Assembly: GCF_014201675.1 (NCBI RefSeq)
Contig: NZ_JACHEZ010000005.1
Coordinates: forward strand, 1 to 64,000
DNA: 64,000 nt
DNA from: Oceanithermus desulfurans
Lineage (GTDB): Bacteria > Deinococcota > Deinococci > Deinococcales > Marinithermaceae
Reading direction: 5' to 3'
The notes beneath the pieces were generated by a model. It ran no database searches and was not told the DNA's origin. It saw nothing but the letters and a program-made list of their open reading frames with translations. Of this stretch, positions 50,688 through 61,243 are shown in pieces. Numbering within the stretch: position 1 is the stretch's first letter; each line of letters begins with the position of its first letter. Position numbers and translations under genes: made by a program.

Positions 50688-52306
50688 TAGGTCGCGGTCA
50701 CGATGCGGTCGCGCCCTTCCTTCTTGGCGCGGATCAGGGCGTCGTCGGCCTCCAGGATCCAGCGGAAGACCTCGGCGCTGTCGTTGGGGATCCGCCCTCC
50801 CGCGAGGCCCACGGAGGCGGTGACCTGTTCGTGGATGTCGGTCAGCCGCAGCTCGGCGATGCGCGCGCGGACGCGCTCGAAGATCTGCACCGCCTGCTTG
50901 AGGTCGCTGTCGGAGAGCAGCACCAGGAACTCCTCGCCCCCCCAGCGGACGGCCAGGTCGTCCTCGCGCAGGTTGCGCTCGAGCAACTCCGCGACGGCCT
51001 GCAACAGCACGTCGCCGGCGGCGTGGCCGTAGCGGTCGTTGACCTGCTTGAAGCGGTCGAGGTCGAGCATGGCCAGGGTGATCGCCCGCTGCCCTCGCCG
51101 CGCCCGCTCGAGGGCGTAGGGCAGCTTCACCTCGAAGCCGCGGCGGTTGTACAGGCCCGTGAGCGGATCGGTGTGCGCCTGGATCTGCCAGTCGAGCGAG
51201 CGCATCACCTCGCCCAAGCGCTGGCCCACCATCGGCACGAGCAGCTTGAAGAAGGGCCCGCAGCGGCGCGAACCGCCCAGGTAGACGCGCCCGAGCTGGA
51301 TGCCCCGGTCCTCCAGGGTGCGGCCGTAACGGGTCCGCTCGCCCACGATCAGGTCGTCGAAGACGCTCAGCCGCAGCCCCACGACGTTTTCGCAGGCGCG
51401 TGTGAAGAGGTCGAGGAGTTCGTGGGCCAGGCTCTCGGGGGTGGGGGGTTGCCGGGTCACCGGGAAGAGGGCGAGGTCGCCGAGGATGCTGCTCCACTGG
51501 GTGAGCTGGGACTCGGAGCGGGTCTTGGCGAGGTGCAGGGGCAGGATCACCGAAAGGATGCCGCCCCAGGCGGCCAGGCTGCTGAGCGCCACGATGTAGC
51601 GGGCTGTGAGCTGGGGAGCCTCCGCGCCCATCCAGTTCAGGACCACGAGCGCCCACATTGCCATGAAGACGGTCACCGCGACGATCAGGTGGAGGGGCTC
51701 GATGCGGCGTGCGCCGGCCTCGAGCCGCAGCCCTTCGACGATCAGCCAGAGGCTCGCGGTCCAGATCAGGAACCCCCACTGCATCCCCTCGGAGCTGGTG
51801 AGCGGGGGCAGGGTGGCCCAGCTGGTGATCCCGATCTGCACGAAGACGAGGGTGGGCAGCCAGAGCAACCGCGCCTCGGGCGCCCTCCCACGCGGCACCG
51901 CGTACCAGGCGGGCAGGCCGTAGTAGAGGAGCAGGAGCTGCAAGAGCAGCAACACGTAGAGGTGGGTGGCGGGGTGGACGTGCTGGATCGCCGCGAAGGT
52001 GAAGCCGATGGGGAAGAGGGCGAAGGCGTAGAGCGACAGCGGAAGGCGGGTGCCCCGCGCCAGCCGCCGCAGCAGCAGCACGAAGGGGAGGTAGCCCGCG
52101 AAGAGGAGCAGCCAGAGCAGCACGTTCTGGTGGGGGAAACGGCTCAGCAGCCCCAGCAGGGTGGCGAAGTAGAGCCCCCAGGCGGTGCCCCACAGGGCGA
52201 GGGCGGTGCCGGCCAGCGGCCCGATCTTGGGCGTGCGAAAGGCCCGAACCACGAGCCAAAGTACGGCGACGGCGCCGATCAGCACCAGCGCGGGTAGGGC
52301 GGCCAC
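50687..52306 (-). CDS. Membrane diguanylate cyclase (GGEEF) with multi-helix sensor
   Basis: 539 aa. About seven or eight membrane helices (1-260) form an integral sensor, followed by a linker with an unrecognised fold (about 285-370) and a GGDEF domain. GGEEF is at 456-460, with REDD (447-450) as an intact RxxD inhibitory site. Starts at GTG 52306, marked by TATATT 6 nt upstream. It is upstream of glpK on the same strand but separated by a 20-bp palindrome. The signal is unknown. Confidence 0.87.
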   Translation of the reverse strand: MAALPALVLIGAVAVLWLVVRAFRTPKIGPLAGTALALWGTAWGLYFATLLGLLSRFPHQNVLLWLLLFAGYLPFVLLLRRLARGTRLPLSLYAFALFPIGFTFAAIQHVHPATHLYVLLLLQLLLLYYGLPAWYAVPRGRAPEARLLWLPTLVFVQIGITSWATLPPLTSSEGMQWGFLIWTASLWLIVEGLRLEAGARRIEPLHLIVAVTVFMAMWALVVLNWMGAEAPQLTARYIVALSSLAAWGGILSVILPLHLAKTRSESQLTQWSSILGDLALFPVTRQPPTPESLAHELLDLFTRACENVVGLRLSVFDDLIVGERTRYGRTLEDRGIQLGRVYLGGSRRCGPFFKLLVPMVGQRLGEVMRSLDWQIQAHTDPLTGLYNRRGFEVKLPYALERARRGQRAITLAMLDLDRFKQVNDRYGHAAGDVLLQAVAELLERNLREDDLAVRWGGEEFLVLLSDSDLKQAVQIFERVRARIAELRLTDIHEQVTASVGLAGGRIPNDSAEVFRWILEADDALIRAKKEGRDRIVTAT

Positions 52307-52312
52307 ATCCTC

Positions 52313-52318
52313 AATATA
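52313..52318 (-). promoter_or_regulatory. -10 element of the GGDEF gene
   Basis: On the minus strand TATATT, 6 nt, then GTG 52306; leaderless type. Confidence 0.55.
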
Positions 52319-52342
52319 GAGGGAACGGCGGGTCCGTTTCCG

Positions 52343-54043
52343 CTAAGGTGAACTTTTTTCGGAACGCCAGGGGCGGACGCGCAGGCTGCGCAGCCGGTTG
52401 ATCGCCCCGGCCAGCTCGTAGCGCCGCGGGCGCGCGAGCTCGGGGGCCGGATCCAGGTGGTGGAGGCCGTGCTCGTCCAGCTCGCGCTCGAGCTGGGCGA
52501 GCAGCTGGGCCAGGGTGCGGTCGCCGGCGAGCTCCCGGAGCCGCGCCATCAGGTGGCCGATCGCGCGGGTCTGGCTGGGATCGACGAGCTGCTCGAGCCC
52601 TCGCAGGTCCACCCGCTCCTTGCCGAAGATCAGCGTGTCCACGTCCTGGGCCTTGATCTTCACCCGCCCGCCCTTGCGCGGGTCGAACGACGCCGCCTCG
52701 GGCAGCCGCGGCCGCACCCGCAGCGGATGGGCGGCCTCGCCCACCGCCCGCCCGGTGGGGAGTTCCCGCACCAGCGCGCGGGCCTCCTCCGTGGCGTCGC
52801 GCACGCGGTAGTTCTCCAGCAGCAGCACTTGGCCTGCGACGTCCAGGTAGTCGCCGCCGCCGCCGGTGACGAGCAGCGTCGAAACCCCCAGGCGTTCGTG
52901 AAGTTCGCGCACCCGGTCGATGAGCGGGGTGATCGTCTCGCGGCGGACGAGGCGCTGCATGCGGGCGTCGCGCACCAGCAGGTTGGTGGCCGAGGTGTCC
53001 TCGTCGAGGAGCAGCACCCGGGCGCCCACCTCGAGCGCCTCCTGGATTGCCGCCGCCAGGCTGGTGGAGCCCGAGGCGTCGGCGGTGCTGAAGAAGTCGG
53101 TGGAGGCCCCCAGCGGCAGGCCGTGGATGAAGGGCGTCAGGTGCACCCCGGTCACCGACCGGCCGTCCTCGCTGCGCAGCTTGACCGTCGCGGCGCGGGT
53201 GACGACCCATTCGCGGCCGTCGCCGGGGACGTGGGGGTAGACCCCGAGCTCGATCGCTTCCAGCAGCGTCGTCTTGCCGTGGAAGCCGCCGCCGGTGACG
53301 ACGGTGACCCCTTCGGGCAGGCCCATGCCGGTCACGGCTCCGTGGTGCAGGGTTTCGAGCGTCACCCGCAGCTCGGGCGGGCTTTCGAAGGCGACGGCCC
53401 CCGCGAGCGGGCGGCTGGAGACGCCGCTCTCCCGGGGCAGTACGCTGCCGTCGCGCACGAAGGTCACGAGGCCGAGCCGTTCCAGCTGGGCCTGCAGGTA
53501 GGCGTGGTCCTCGGTCAGCTCGGCCCAGGCGCGGGCCTGCGCGAGGTCCAGGCGCGCGGCGTGGAGCGCCCGCAATCCCTCGGGCAGTACCTCGGTGAGC
53601 AGCCGCGCCGCCGCCGCGCCCAGCACCGTGCGCCCCCGGGCGGGCAGGCCCACGCGGAAGCGCAGCTCCAGGTAGTCGGGGCCCATGCAGGCGGCGGCGC
53701 GTTCCAGCACCTCCGCGCCCCCCGCGTCCACGAAGAACTGGCAGGAGCGGCCGCTCCCCACGCCCGGACACCCCTGGACCGCGCGCTTGAAGACCCGCAG
53801 CAGGTAGTCGAGCAGGCCCGTGCGACGCGGACGGTTCGACCACAGCTCCGCGGGGATGCCGTGCACCGCGTGCGGTAGGCGCACCCGCAGGCGCGTGGGC
53901 GTGGCGAAGGGGTCGGGCTGGACGCGATCCACCATCAGGGTGAACCCCGGGCCCGACCAGGCGCCCTCGATGCGTTTGTAGGCCCGGTAGCCGTGCCCGT
54001 CGAGGCTTTTTAGGAGTCGTGCCAGGTCGTCCAGCTCATTCAC
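52343..54043 (-). CDS. ABC-class ATPase of the ABC_ATPase (MRB1590-like) family
   Basis: 566 aa. The N-terminal domain (1-215) includes the conserved YKRIEGAWSGPGFTLMVDRVQ and RRTGLLDYLLRVFKR. The ATPase domain has Walker A TGGGFHGKTT, ASGSTSLAAAIQEALE in place of a usual signature, and Walker B VLLLDEDTSATNLLVRD. It is a soluble, non-transport ABC protein. The related trypanosome MRB1590 binds RNA, so an RNA or nucleic-acid role is conceivable here. Function in bacteria is not known to me. GGGAGGTGA and TAGACT stand before ATG 54043. Confidence 0.85.
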   Translation of the reverse strand: MNELDDLARLLKSLDGHGYRAYKRIEGAWSGPGFTLMVDRVQPDPFATPTRLRVRLPHAVHGIPAELWSNRPRRTGLLDYLLRVFKRAVQGCPGVGSGRSCQFFVDAGGAEVLERAAACMGPDYLELRFRVGLPARGRTVLGAAAARLLTEVLPEGLRALHAARLDLAQARAWAELTEDHAYLQAQLERLGLVTFVRDGSVLPRESGVSSRPLAGAVAFESPPELRVTLETLHHGAVTGMGLPEGVTVVTGGGFHGKTTLLEAIELGVYPHVPGDGREWVVTRAATVKLRSEDGRSVTGVHLTPFIHGLPLGASTDFFSTADASGSTSLAAAIQEALEVGARVLLLDEDTSATNLLVRDARMQRLVRRETITPLIDRVRELHERLGVSTLLVTGGGGDYLDVAGQVLLLENYRVRDATEEARALVRELPTGRAVGEAAHPLRVRPRLPEAASFDPRKGGRVKIKAQDVDTLIFGKERVDLRGLEQLVDPSQTRAIGHLMARLRELAGDRTLAQLLAQLERELDEHGLHHLDPAPELARPRRYELAGAINRLRSLRVRPWRSEKSSP

Positions 54044-54092
54044 CTCCCCAGTCTAGCGGGCCCCGGGCGCGTCCGCATGGGAAAATGGACCC

Positions 54093-54548
54093 GTGGTGCG
54101 CATCGTCCTCTACGAGCCCGAGATCCCCCAGAACGTGGGCAACGTCGCCCGCACCGCCGCGGCCACCGAAAGCGAGCTGCACCTGGTGCGCCCCTTCGGG
54201 TTCCGCTGGGGGGATCCGCGGCTGAAGCGCGCCGGCCTGGACTACTGGCCGCACGTGCGCTACCTCCTCCACGATTCCTGGGCGGCCTTTCTGGCGGCGC
54301 TGCCGGCGGACGCGCGCGTCTGGGCCTTTTCCACCCGCGCGGAGCGGAGCCTTTACGAGGCCCGCTTCCGCCCCGGCGACTACCTGCTCTTCGGCCCCGA
54401 GACCCGGGGGCTGCCGGAGGACGTGCTCGAGCGCTTCCCCGCACTGCGCATCCCCATGACCGGCCCGGTGCGCTCGCTCAACCTGGCCGTGAGCGTGGGG
54501 GTGGCGGTGTACGAGGCGTTGCGCCAGCGGCGCGCGAGCGTTTCATGA
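54093..54548 (+). CDS. trmL: tRNA (cytidine(34)-2'-O)-methyltransferase TrmL
   Basis: Small SPOUT methylase (151 aa) that modifies the wobble ribose of tRNA-Leu in E. coli. Motif 1 is EPEIPQNVGNVARTAAATES, motif 2 LLFGPETRGLPEDVLE and motif 3 PMTGPVRSLNLAVSVGVAVYE, forming the knotted SAM site. GTG 54093 or GTG 54096 could start it. The gene stands alone, divergent from the ABC-class ATPase. It complements the TrmJ-type gene at 1478. Confidence 0.92.
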   Translation: MVRIVLYEPEIPQNVGNVARTAAATESELHLVRPFGFRWGDPRLKRAGLDYWPHVRYLLHDSWAAFLAALPADARVWAFSTRAERSLYEARFRPGDYLLFGPETRGLPEDVLERFPALRIPMTGPVRSLNLAVSVGVAVYEALRQRRASVS

Positions 54549-54645
54549 ATTGAAATTAAGGAAGTTATCGGTTAAAATCATACCAAACTCCGTCGCGCAG
54601 ATCGTCGTGGGCTATGGCCCGGTTGGCCCCGCAGGGAGGTGGGTC

Positions 54646-55161
54646 GTGAGGAAGGTTGGTTATTGGATTGCGTTCGTACTGCTGCTGGGTGCGGTGGCTC
54701 AGGTGAGCGTAAAACCCGCGTTCGACCCCGGCCTGATCGTGGACGACGAGGTCAAGAAGGCGTACCCCCACCTTTCCGAGGTGCCCTGGGACCGCGTCGC
54801 CTACACCCTGAACCTCGACCGCGCATACACGCTGAAGCTGGAGTGGTGGTCGGGTGGCGAGCGGATCAACCACGACGACAAAACGTTTTCCGCCAGCCCC
54901 GTGGTAGTCGCCACCGGCTACCGCGCTCCGGCCTCGGGCGGCTGCACGCTCTACTGGAGCGTAACCCTGTGGGGCAAGGACGACCGCGCGCAGCGGCTAG
55001 GTTGTCTGGAGATTGTGCCCTTGCAGCCGCTCAGCCCGATCATCCAGGGGGCGTTGCCCGACGAGCTCGAGCCCGGGAAGACCTACCTGCTCGCCTGGTT
55101 TCGTTACGCCGACGCGCTCGAGCGCATGAGCGACCTGCTGGTGACGCTCCGGCTGGAGTAG
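54646..55161 (+). CDS. Secreted protein of unknown function (first of a pair)
   Basis: 171 aa from GTG 54646, which follows GGGAGGT at good distance; the frame is open from 54550 but without an acceptable signal. An N-terminal hydrophobic segment ([16 protein letters not shown]) is a signal peptide or anchor. The mature part looks beta-rich, with WWSGGERINHDDKTFSASPVV and the closing ELEPGKTYLLAWF. Similarity of its start (AQVSV) and closing segment to the next gene suggests a duplicated pair. Function unknown. Confidence 0.65.
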   Translation: MRKVGYWIAFVLLLGAVAQVSVKPAFDPGLIVDDEVKKAYPHLSEVPWDRVAYTLNLDRAYTLKLEWWSGGERINHDDKTFSASPVVVATGYRAPASGGCTLYWSVTLWGKDDRAQRLGCLEIVPLQPLSPIIQGALPDELEPGKTYLLAWFRYADALERMSDLLVTLRLE

Positions 55162-55181
55162 CCGGGTTGGAGGTGGAGGTC

Positions 55182-58084
<2,903 letters not shown>

Positions 58085-58132
58085 CTACGGCTTCCCCCGG
58101 ACCTCCGGTTTGCGCGGTTTCCAGACCTTCAT
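58085..58132 (-). CDS. Putative Lys-rich leader peptide of lysJ-lysK
   Basis: A 15-codon frame, MKVWKPRKPEVRGKP, containing four lysines and two arginines. A promoter TTGACG-17-TAGGCT ends 7 nt before its ATG, the leaderless spacing used by many genes here. The following hairpins and the downstream lysine genes suggest transcription attenuation. Leader-peptide attenuation has been reported for a lysine cluster of Thermus thermophilus, as I recall it. Similarity of the peptide to that one was not checked. Confidence 0.6.
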   Translation of the reverse strand: MKVWKPRKPEVRGKP

Positions 58133-58139
58133 CCCCCCG

Positions 58140-58168
58140 AGCCTAACGCCACGTACCGTAAACGTCAA
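58140..58168 (-). promoter_or_regulatory. Promoter of the lysine leader/lysJ-lysK
   Basis: On the minus strand -35 TTGACG (58163-58168), 17-bp spacer, -10 TAGGCT (58140-58145), 7 nt, ATG of the leader at 58132. The -35 is 4 bp downstream of the stop of the PIN gene. Confidence 0.65.
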
Positions 58169-58172
58169 CCGC

Positions 58173-58757
58173 TTACCATTGGTATCGGTGGGACCATGCA
58201 AACTTGGCAAAGTCGCGCAGGCCCCGGCGGCGCCAATGCGCCACCAGTTCCTTATGCGTCTTGCTGGGGTTGCGCAATCCACGCCGCAGCTGCCTCAACC
58301 CCTGAGTGACGGTCTTGGGTACGCCGTTGATCCGAAGATCGAGCTCTACGAGGAGCATCAGAAAAGCGTCAAGCTCGAGGGCTTCCAGCTCGAATACTTC
58401 CAACACTTCTTCAGGGAAGTCGTGCACGTTTTCGGTCACGATGTACTCTGCACCGCCTGCGAAGGCGGCTGCGACGACGTGGCGGTCGTCCGGATCGGGC
58501 AGCCCTTGCACTTCCTCGATTAACCGGTCATAGTCCTGGACACACGCACCTGGAAACGCCCGGCTCATTTGCAGCCGCGTATGTTCTAGCTGTTCTTTGG
58601 TGAGGTCGTTGCGCTGCTTGAGCAGATTCCGAGTCCACTCCGCCTGCACGTCGGGGCTCCAGAGCGGGCGAAAGGCCCCTTCTTTGGCCAAGCGCAACAG
58701 CAGATCGCGGTAATCAGCGGGGTAGAGTACGCAGGCGTCGAGAAACGCAACGGGCAC
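58173..58757 (-). CDS. PIN-domain toxin-like ribonuclease
   Basis: 194 aa. The PIN fold is shown by its acidic site: D7 in FLDACVLYP, E40 in AEWTRN, D90/D91 in LPDPDDRHV, and the end motif TENVHDFP (108-115). PIN toxins cut RNA. A C-terminal helical extension (about 130-194) is present. It starts at GTG 58757, with TATCTT 5 nt before it, and follows an excisionase-like gene by 45 bp: the standard order antitoxin-toxin. It separates lysZ from lysJ. Toxicity is inferred only. Confidence 0.8.
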   Translation of the reverse strand: MPVAFLDACVLYPADYRDLLLRLAKEGAFRPLWSPDVQAEWTRNLLKQRNDLTKEQLEHTRLQMSRAFPGACVQDYDRLIEEVQGLPDPDDRHVVAAAFAGGAEYIVTENVHDFPEEVLEVFELEALELDAFLMLLVELDLRINGVPKTVTQGLRQLRRGLRNPSKTHKELVAHWRRRGLRDFAKFAWSHRYQW

Positions 58758-58802
58758 ACCTAAAGATACCTTTTCCGCGATCCTTTGGCGTGACGGAATC
58801 GG

Positions 58803-59201
58803 CTAGTAGTAGTCGAGCCCAAGCTCTTGGGCCTGGCGCTGGAGCTCGTCGAGCGCTTCTTCCCGAATGCGCTCCTGGTACTCCAACACATCCTTGAGCA
58901 AAACCCGGCGGTGCTTGCCGACGCGTGTAAATGGGATTTCCCCTCGCTCCAGAAGTTTGACCAGATGCGGGCGCGAAACCCCCAACAGGTCGGCGGCTTC
59001 CTTGGTGGTGAGCTGGGCCTCCAGCGGCATGATGGCCACGGGTTCGTTGCGCGCGATCTGCGCGAGGAGCTCGAGAAGCAAGCGCCTGAGCGTTTCGGGA
59101 AGGTCGCCAAAAGCGACAGCGTTACCGGCCTGCAAGGCGCTCAGGACGCTTTTGGTAGCTTCAACATCGCTTGCGGTAGGCATGTACTTCTGGGTGGGCA
59201 T
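58803..59201 (-). CDS. Excisionase-type HTH protein, probable antitoxin of the PIN protein
   Basis: 132 aa. A helical N-terminal part (10-60) is followed by an excisionase/MerR-like helix-turn-helix (TTKEAADLLGVSRPHLVKLLERGEIPFTRVGKH, 65-97) and an acidic C-terminus suited to bind the PIN protein. GAGGAG precedes the ATG. Xis-type HTH genes beside PIN genes are a known toxin-antitoxin layout. Two tandem 9-bp repeat pairs upstream may be its operators. Confidence 0.78.
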   Translation of the reverse strand: MPTQKYMPTASDVEATKSVLSALQAGNAVAFGDLPETLRRLLLELLAQIARNEPVAIMPLEAQLTTKEAADLLGVSRPHLVKLLERGEIPFTRVGKHRRVLLKDVLEYQERIREEALDELQRQAQELGLDYY

Positions 59202-59259
59202 CGTTTCTCCTCAGCTGCGCGGTGAAGGGATTTGTTGAATTACCCCTCAAGGCTCATAT

Positions 59260-59277
59260 TAAACGAAATAAACGAAA
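59260..59277. promoter_or_regulatory. Tandem 9-bp repeat, possible antitoxin operator
   Basis: TAAACGAAA twice in direct succession (59260-59268, 59269-59277), AT-rich, between lysZ and the HTH gene. Confidence 0.45.
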
Positions 59278-59280
59278 CAT

Positions 59281-59298
59281 TGCATGAGATGCATGAGC
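59281..59298. promoter_or_regulatory. Second tandem 9-bp repeat beside the toxin-antitoxin promoter
   Basis: TGCATGAGA and TGCATGAGC stand head to tail (59281-59289, 59290-59298), just after the lysZ stop. Confidence 0.4.
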
Positions 59299-59300
59299 AT

Positions 59301-60116
59301 CTAGCGGACTACAGTGCCGACACCGGCGAGTGCGCGGGTGATGGGTGCCTCCACCCGTGCGTCGCCGAAGACGACCCGGCCCACGCCACCCTTAACCGCG
59401 TCGGCCGCGCCCAGCACCTTCTTCTTCATCCGCCCCTGGGCGAACGCCATGGAGTCTTCCACCCGGTCTGCGGGAATCTCGGCGATCAGGCTTGACTCGT
59501 CGGGAAAGTTCGCGAGCAGCCCGGGAACGTTCGAGAGCAGCAGCAGCGCCTCGGCCTTCATTTGCACGGCCACCTGGGCGGCCGCGGTGTCGCCGTCGGT
59601 GTTCATCGCCTCGCCTTCGTAGCTGATCGCGGGCGGGGTGAGCACCGGGAGGTAACCCGCGCCCAGGAGCAGGTTCAAAAGCCCGGTGTTGACCTTTTCC
59701 ACGCTGCCGGTCAGGTTGTCGCGGCGCACCTTGAGCTTGCCGTTCTCAAGGTACTTCACGGCCTTCTTGCGCCGCCCCTCGAAGACGCGGCCGTCGAGGC
59801 CCGAAAGCCCCACCGCGTTCACGCCCTCGCGCTGCAGGAGCTCGACGATGAGCTTGTTCATCTTGCCGGCGTAGACCATCTCGAAGATCTCCAGCGTCTT
59901 GCGGTCGGTCAGCCGGCTGGTGAGGCCGCCGGGGTGTTCCAGGAAAACCGGTGGGTGGCCCAGGGCCTCGGCGATGCGGTTGGTCTCGGCGCTGCCGCCG
60001 TGGACGAGGATCAGCCTTCGTCCCTGCTTCCACAGCGCCGCGGCGTCGCGCGCCACCGCCGCGTAGTCGATGCCTTCGGAACCCCCCACCTTGACGACGA
60101 TCAGCCCGTCTTCCAT
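59301..60116 (-). CDS. lysZ: [LysW]-aminoadipate/glutamate kinase LysZ
   Basis: Amino-acid-kinase-fold enzyme (271 aa) that phosphorylates LysW-bound alpha-aminoadipate, before reduction by LysY. ArgB-like landmarks: VVKVGGSEGI at the N-terminus, LVHGGSAETNR, LTPPAISYEGEAMNTDGDTAA and SNVPGLLANFPDESS. The LysZ assignment rather than ArgB rests on the sequence pattern (HGGSAETN, DRKTLEIFEMVYAGKMNK) and on lysJ-lysK nearby. A weak TTGCAG-17-GAAGAT may be its promoter. No other lysine genes lie on the upstream side. Confidence 0.88.
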   Translation of the reverse strand: MEDGLIVVKVGGSEGIDYAAVARDAAALWKQGRRLILVHGGSAETNRIAEALGHPPVFLEHPGGLTSRLTDRKTLEIFEMVYAGKMNKLIVELLQREGVNAVGLSGLDGRVFEGRRKKAVKYLENGKLKVRRDNLTGSVEKVNTGLLNLLLGAGYLPVLTPPAISYEGEAMNTDGDTAAAQVAVQMKAEALLLLSNVPGLLANFPDESSLIAEIPADRVEDSMAFAQGRMKKKVLGAADAVKGGVGRVVFGDARVEAPITRALAGVGTVVR

Positions 60117-60207
60117 ACGTTCCGTATCTTCTCAGGTCTTGCATAAAGCTGCAAGGTGCAGGGTGTTTGGGAGGGCTTCAAATCCCCGCCCGAGCCTTCA
60201 CATCGGC

Positions 60208-61227
60208 TTAAAAGGCGCGCGCTTCCGCCGAGATTAGCGCTGCCGTACCGGCGGCGAGCCGTCTGACGGCCTCCACCTCGGTGATCCCCAACCGCCGCTT
60301 GTTGGAAACGTCGTACACGCCCCCTTCAGCGTCGGAATGCTCGCCGTGGGTGCCGCGGACCTGGAGGCCGTGATCCCGGGCGATGGCCTGGATTTCCTCT
60401 CCGGTAAGCCCGGGCAGCCGGACGTGGACGCTGGCGCGCATGGCCGTGCCCAGGTTGGTGGGGCAGCTGGTGAGGTAGCCCAGGCGCTCGGAACGGGCGA
60501 AGGTGAGGCGGCGCTCCAGCTCGCCCAGCGCCCGCGCCAGCCGCGCGAAGACCGCCTGCAGGTCGGCCCCCGGCTGCATGCTGATGATGCGCAGCTGGTC
60601 TTCCTCGTTGACCCAGACCAGAAAGGTCTTGTCCTCGTTGTGGAAGAGGCCGCGGGCGTCGGGCCAGTCGCGGTTCAGGCCGGCGGCCTCGAGGAAGCGG
60701 TCGCCTTCCTTGAAGAGGAAGTGGTCGGCGACGAGGCGCGCCTGGGTCTCCGGGTCCATCGCCGAAAGGGGGTAGTAGCGGCCGGCCAGCTCGCCCGATA
60801 GCCCTTCGAGCGCATGCACGACCGTTGCTTCGACGATGCGGCGTTCACGCCGGCTGAGTATGGAGCCGAAGGGGAAGCAGCAGAGGTTGCGGGCCACGCG
60901 GATGCGGGTAGACACGACGTAGCGGCCCTCGGGGTCGGGGTTGGGGGCGTCCAGATGGGCGGGGTCGAGGTCGCTTTGGTGCCGCTTTTCGGGCCCGAAG
61001 CCGTGATAGTCAGCGATGATGGGGTCGAAGAGGGGGGCGAAGAGCTCGTAGCTCTCCGCGTCGCCGGCGTAGACGCCTACGGCGCTGTCGGGGTTGGCGA
61101 GGCCCGAGGCGATGACGTGATCGAGCCGCACGCCGTAGCGGGTCACGCGGTCCTTCAGCCGCCGCCGGACCCCGGGGGTCAGGTGGCGGGCGAGGAGCGA
61201 ACCGCCCTGGGGCCGCGGGAAGTCCAT
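60208..61227 (-). CDS. Phosphagen kinase, arginine-kinase-like
   Basis: 339 aa with both domains of a true guanidino kinase. The N-terminal helical domain has the substrate loop SAVGVY (48-53) within ANPDSAVGVYAGDAESY. The catalytic domain has STRIRVARNL (R108, R110), VNEEDQLRI (E209 region, R213), CPTNLGT with C255, MRASVH (R264), and RGTHGEHSDAEGG (R291, E296). It thus keeps the reactive cysteine, the catalytic glutamates and all five phosphate-binding arginines known from Limulus arginine kinase. Likely reaction: ATP + arginine to phosphoarginine + ADP. The bacterial protein kinase McsB lacks the N-terminal domain, and no McsA, CtsR or ClpC gene is near. Substrate is inferred from the loop. 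Confidence 0.88.
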   Translation of the reverse strand: MDFPRPQGGSLLARHLTPGVRRRLKDRVTRYGVRLDHVIASGLANPDSAVGVYAGDAESYELFAPLFDPIIADYHGFGPEKRHQSDLDPAHLDAPNPDPEGRYVVSTRIRVARNLCCFPFGSILSRRERRIVEATVVHALEGLSGELAGRYYPLSAMDPETQARLVADHFLFKEGDRFLEAAGLNRDWPDARGLFHNEDKTFLVWVNEEDQLRIISMQPGADLQAVFARLARALGELERRLTFARSERLGYLTSCPTNLGTAMRASVHVRLPGLTGEEIQAIARDHGLQVRGTHGEHSDAEGGVYDVSNKRRLGITEVEAVRRLAAGTAALISAEARAF

Positions 61228-61232
61228 GCCCC

Positions 61233-61238
61233 AGCCTA
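61233..61238 (-). promoter_or_regulatory. -10 element of the phosphagen kinase gene
   Basis: On the minus strand TAGGCT, 5 nt, then ATG 61227. It occupies the 16-bp gap after the AMMECR1 gene. Confidence 0.45.
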
Positions 61239-61243
61239 CCGGA

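Noticed and set aside
52343-54043. Isopentenyl-diphosphate delta-isomerase (a label sometimes attached to this family)
   Set aside because: The protein has Walker A and B motifs of an ABC-class ATPase and no isomerase motif.
60030-60144. A second Arg-rich leader peptide (ATG 60144) overlapping the lysZ start
   Set aside because: The frame runs far into lysZ in another reading frame with no stop nearby, and no terminator-like hairpin or good promoter accompanies it.
60208-61227. McsB protein-arginine kinase
   Set aside because: McsB lacks the N-terminal helical domain with the SAVGVY loop that is present here, and no mcsA, ctsR or clpC gene is nearby.
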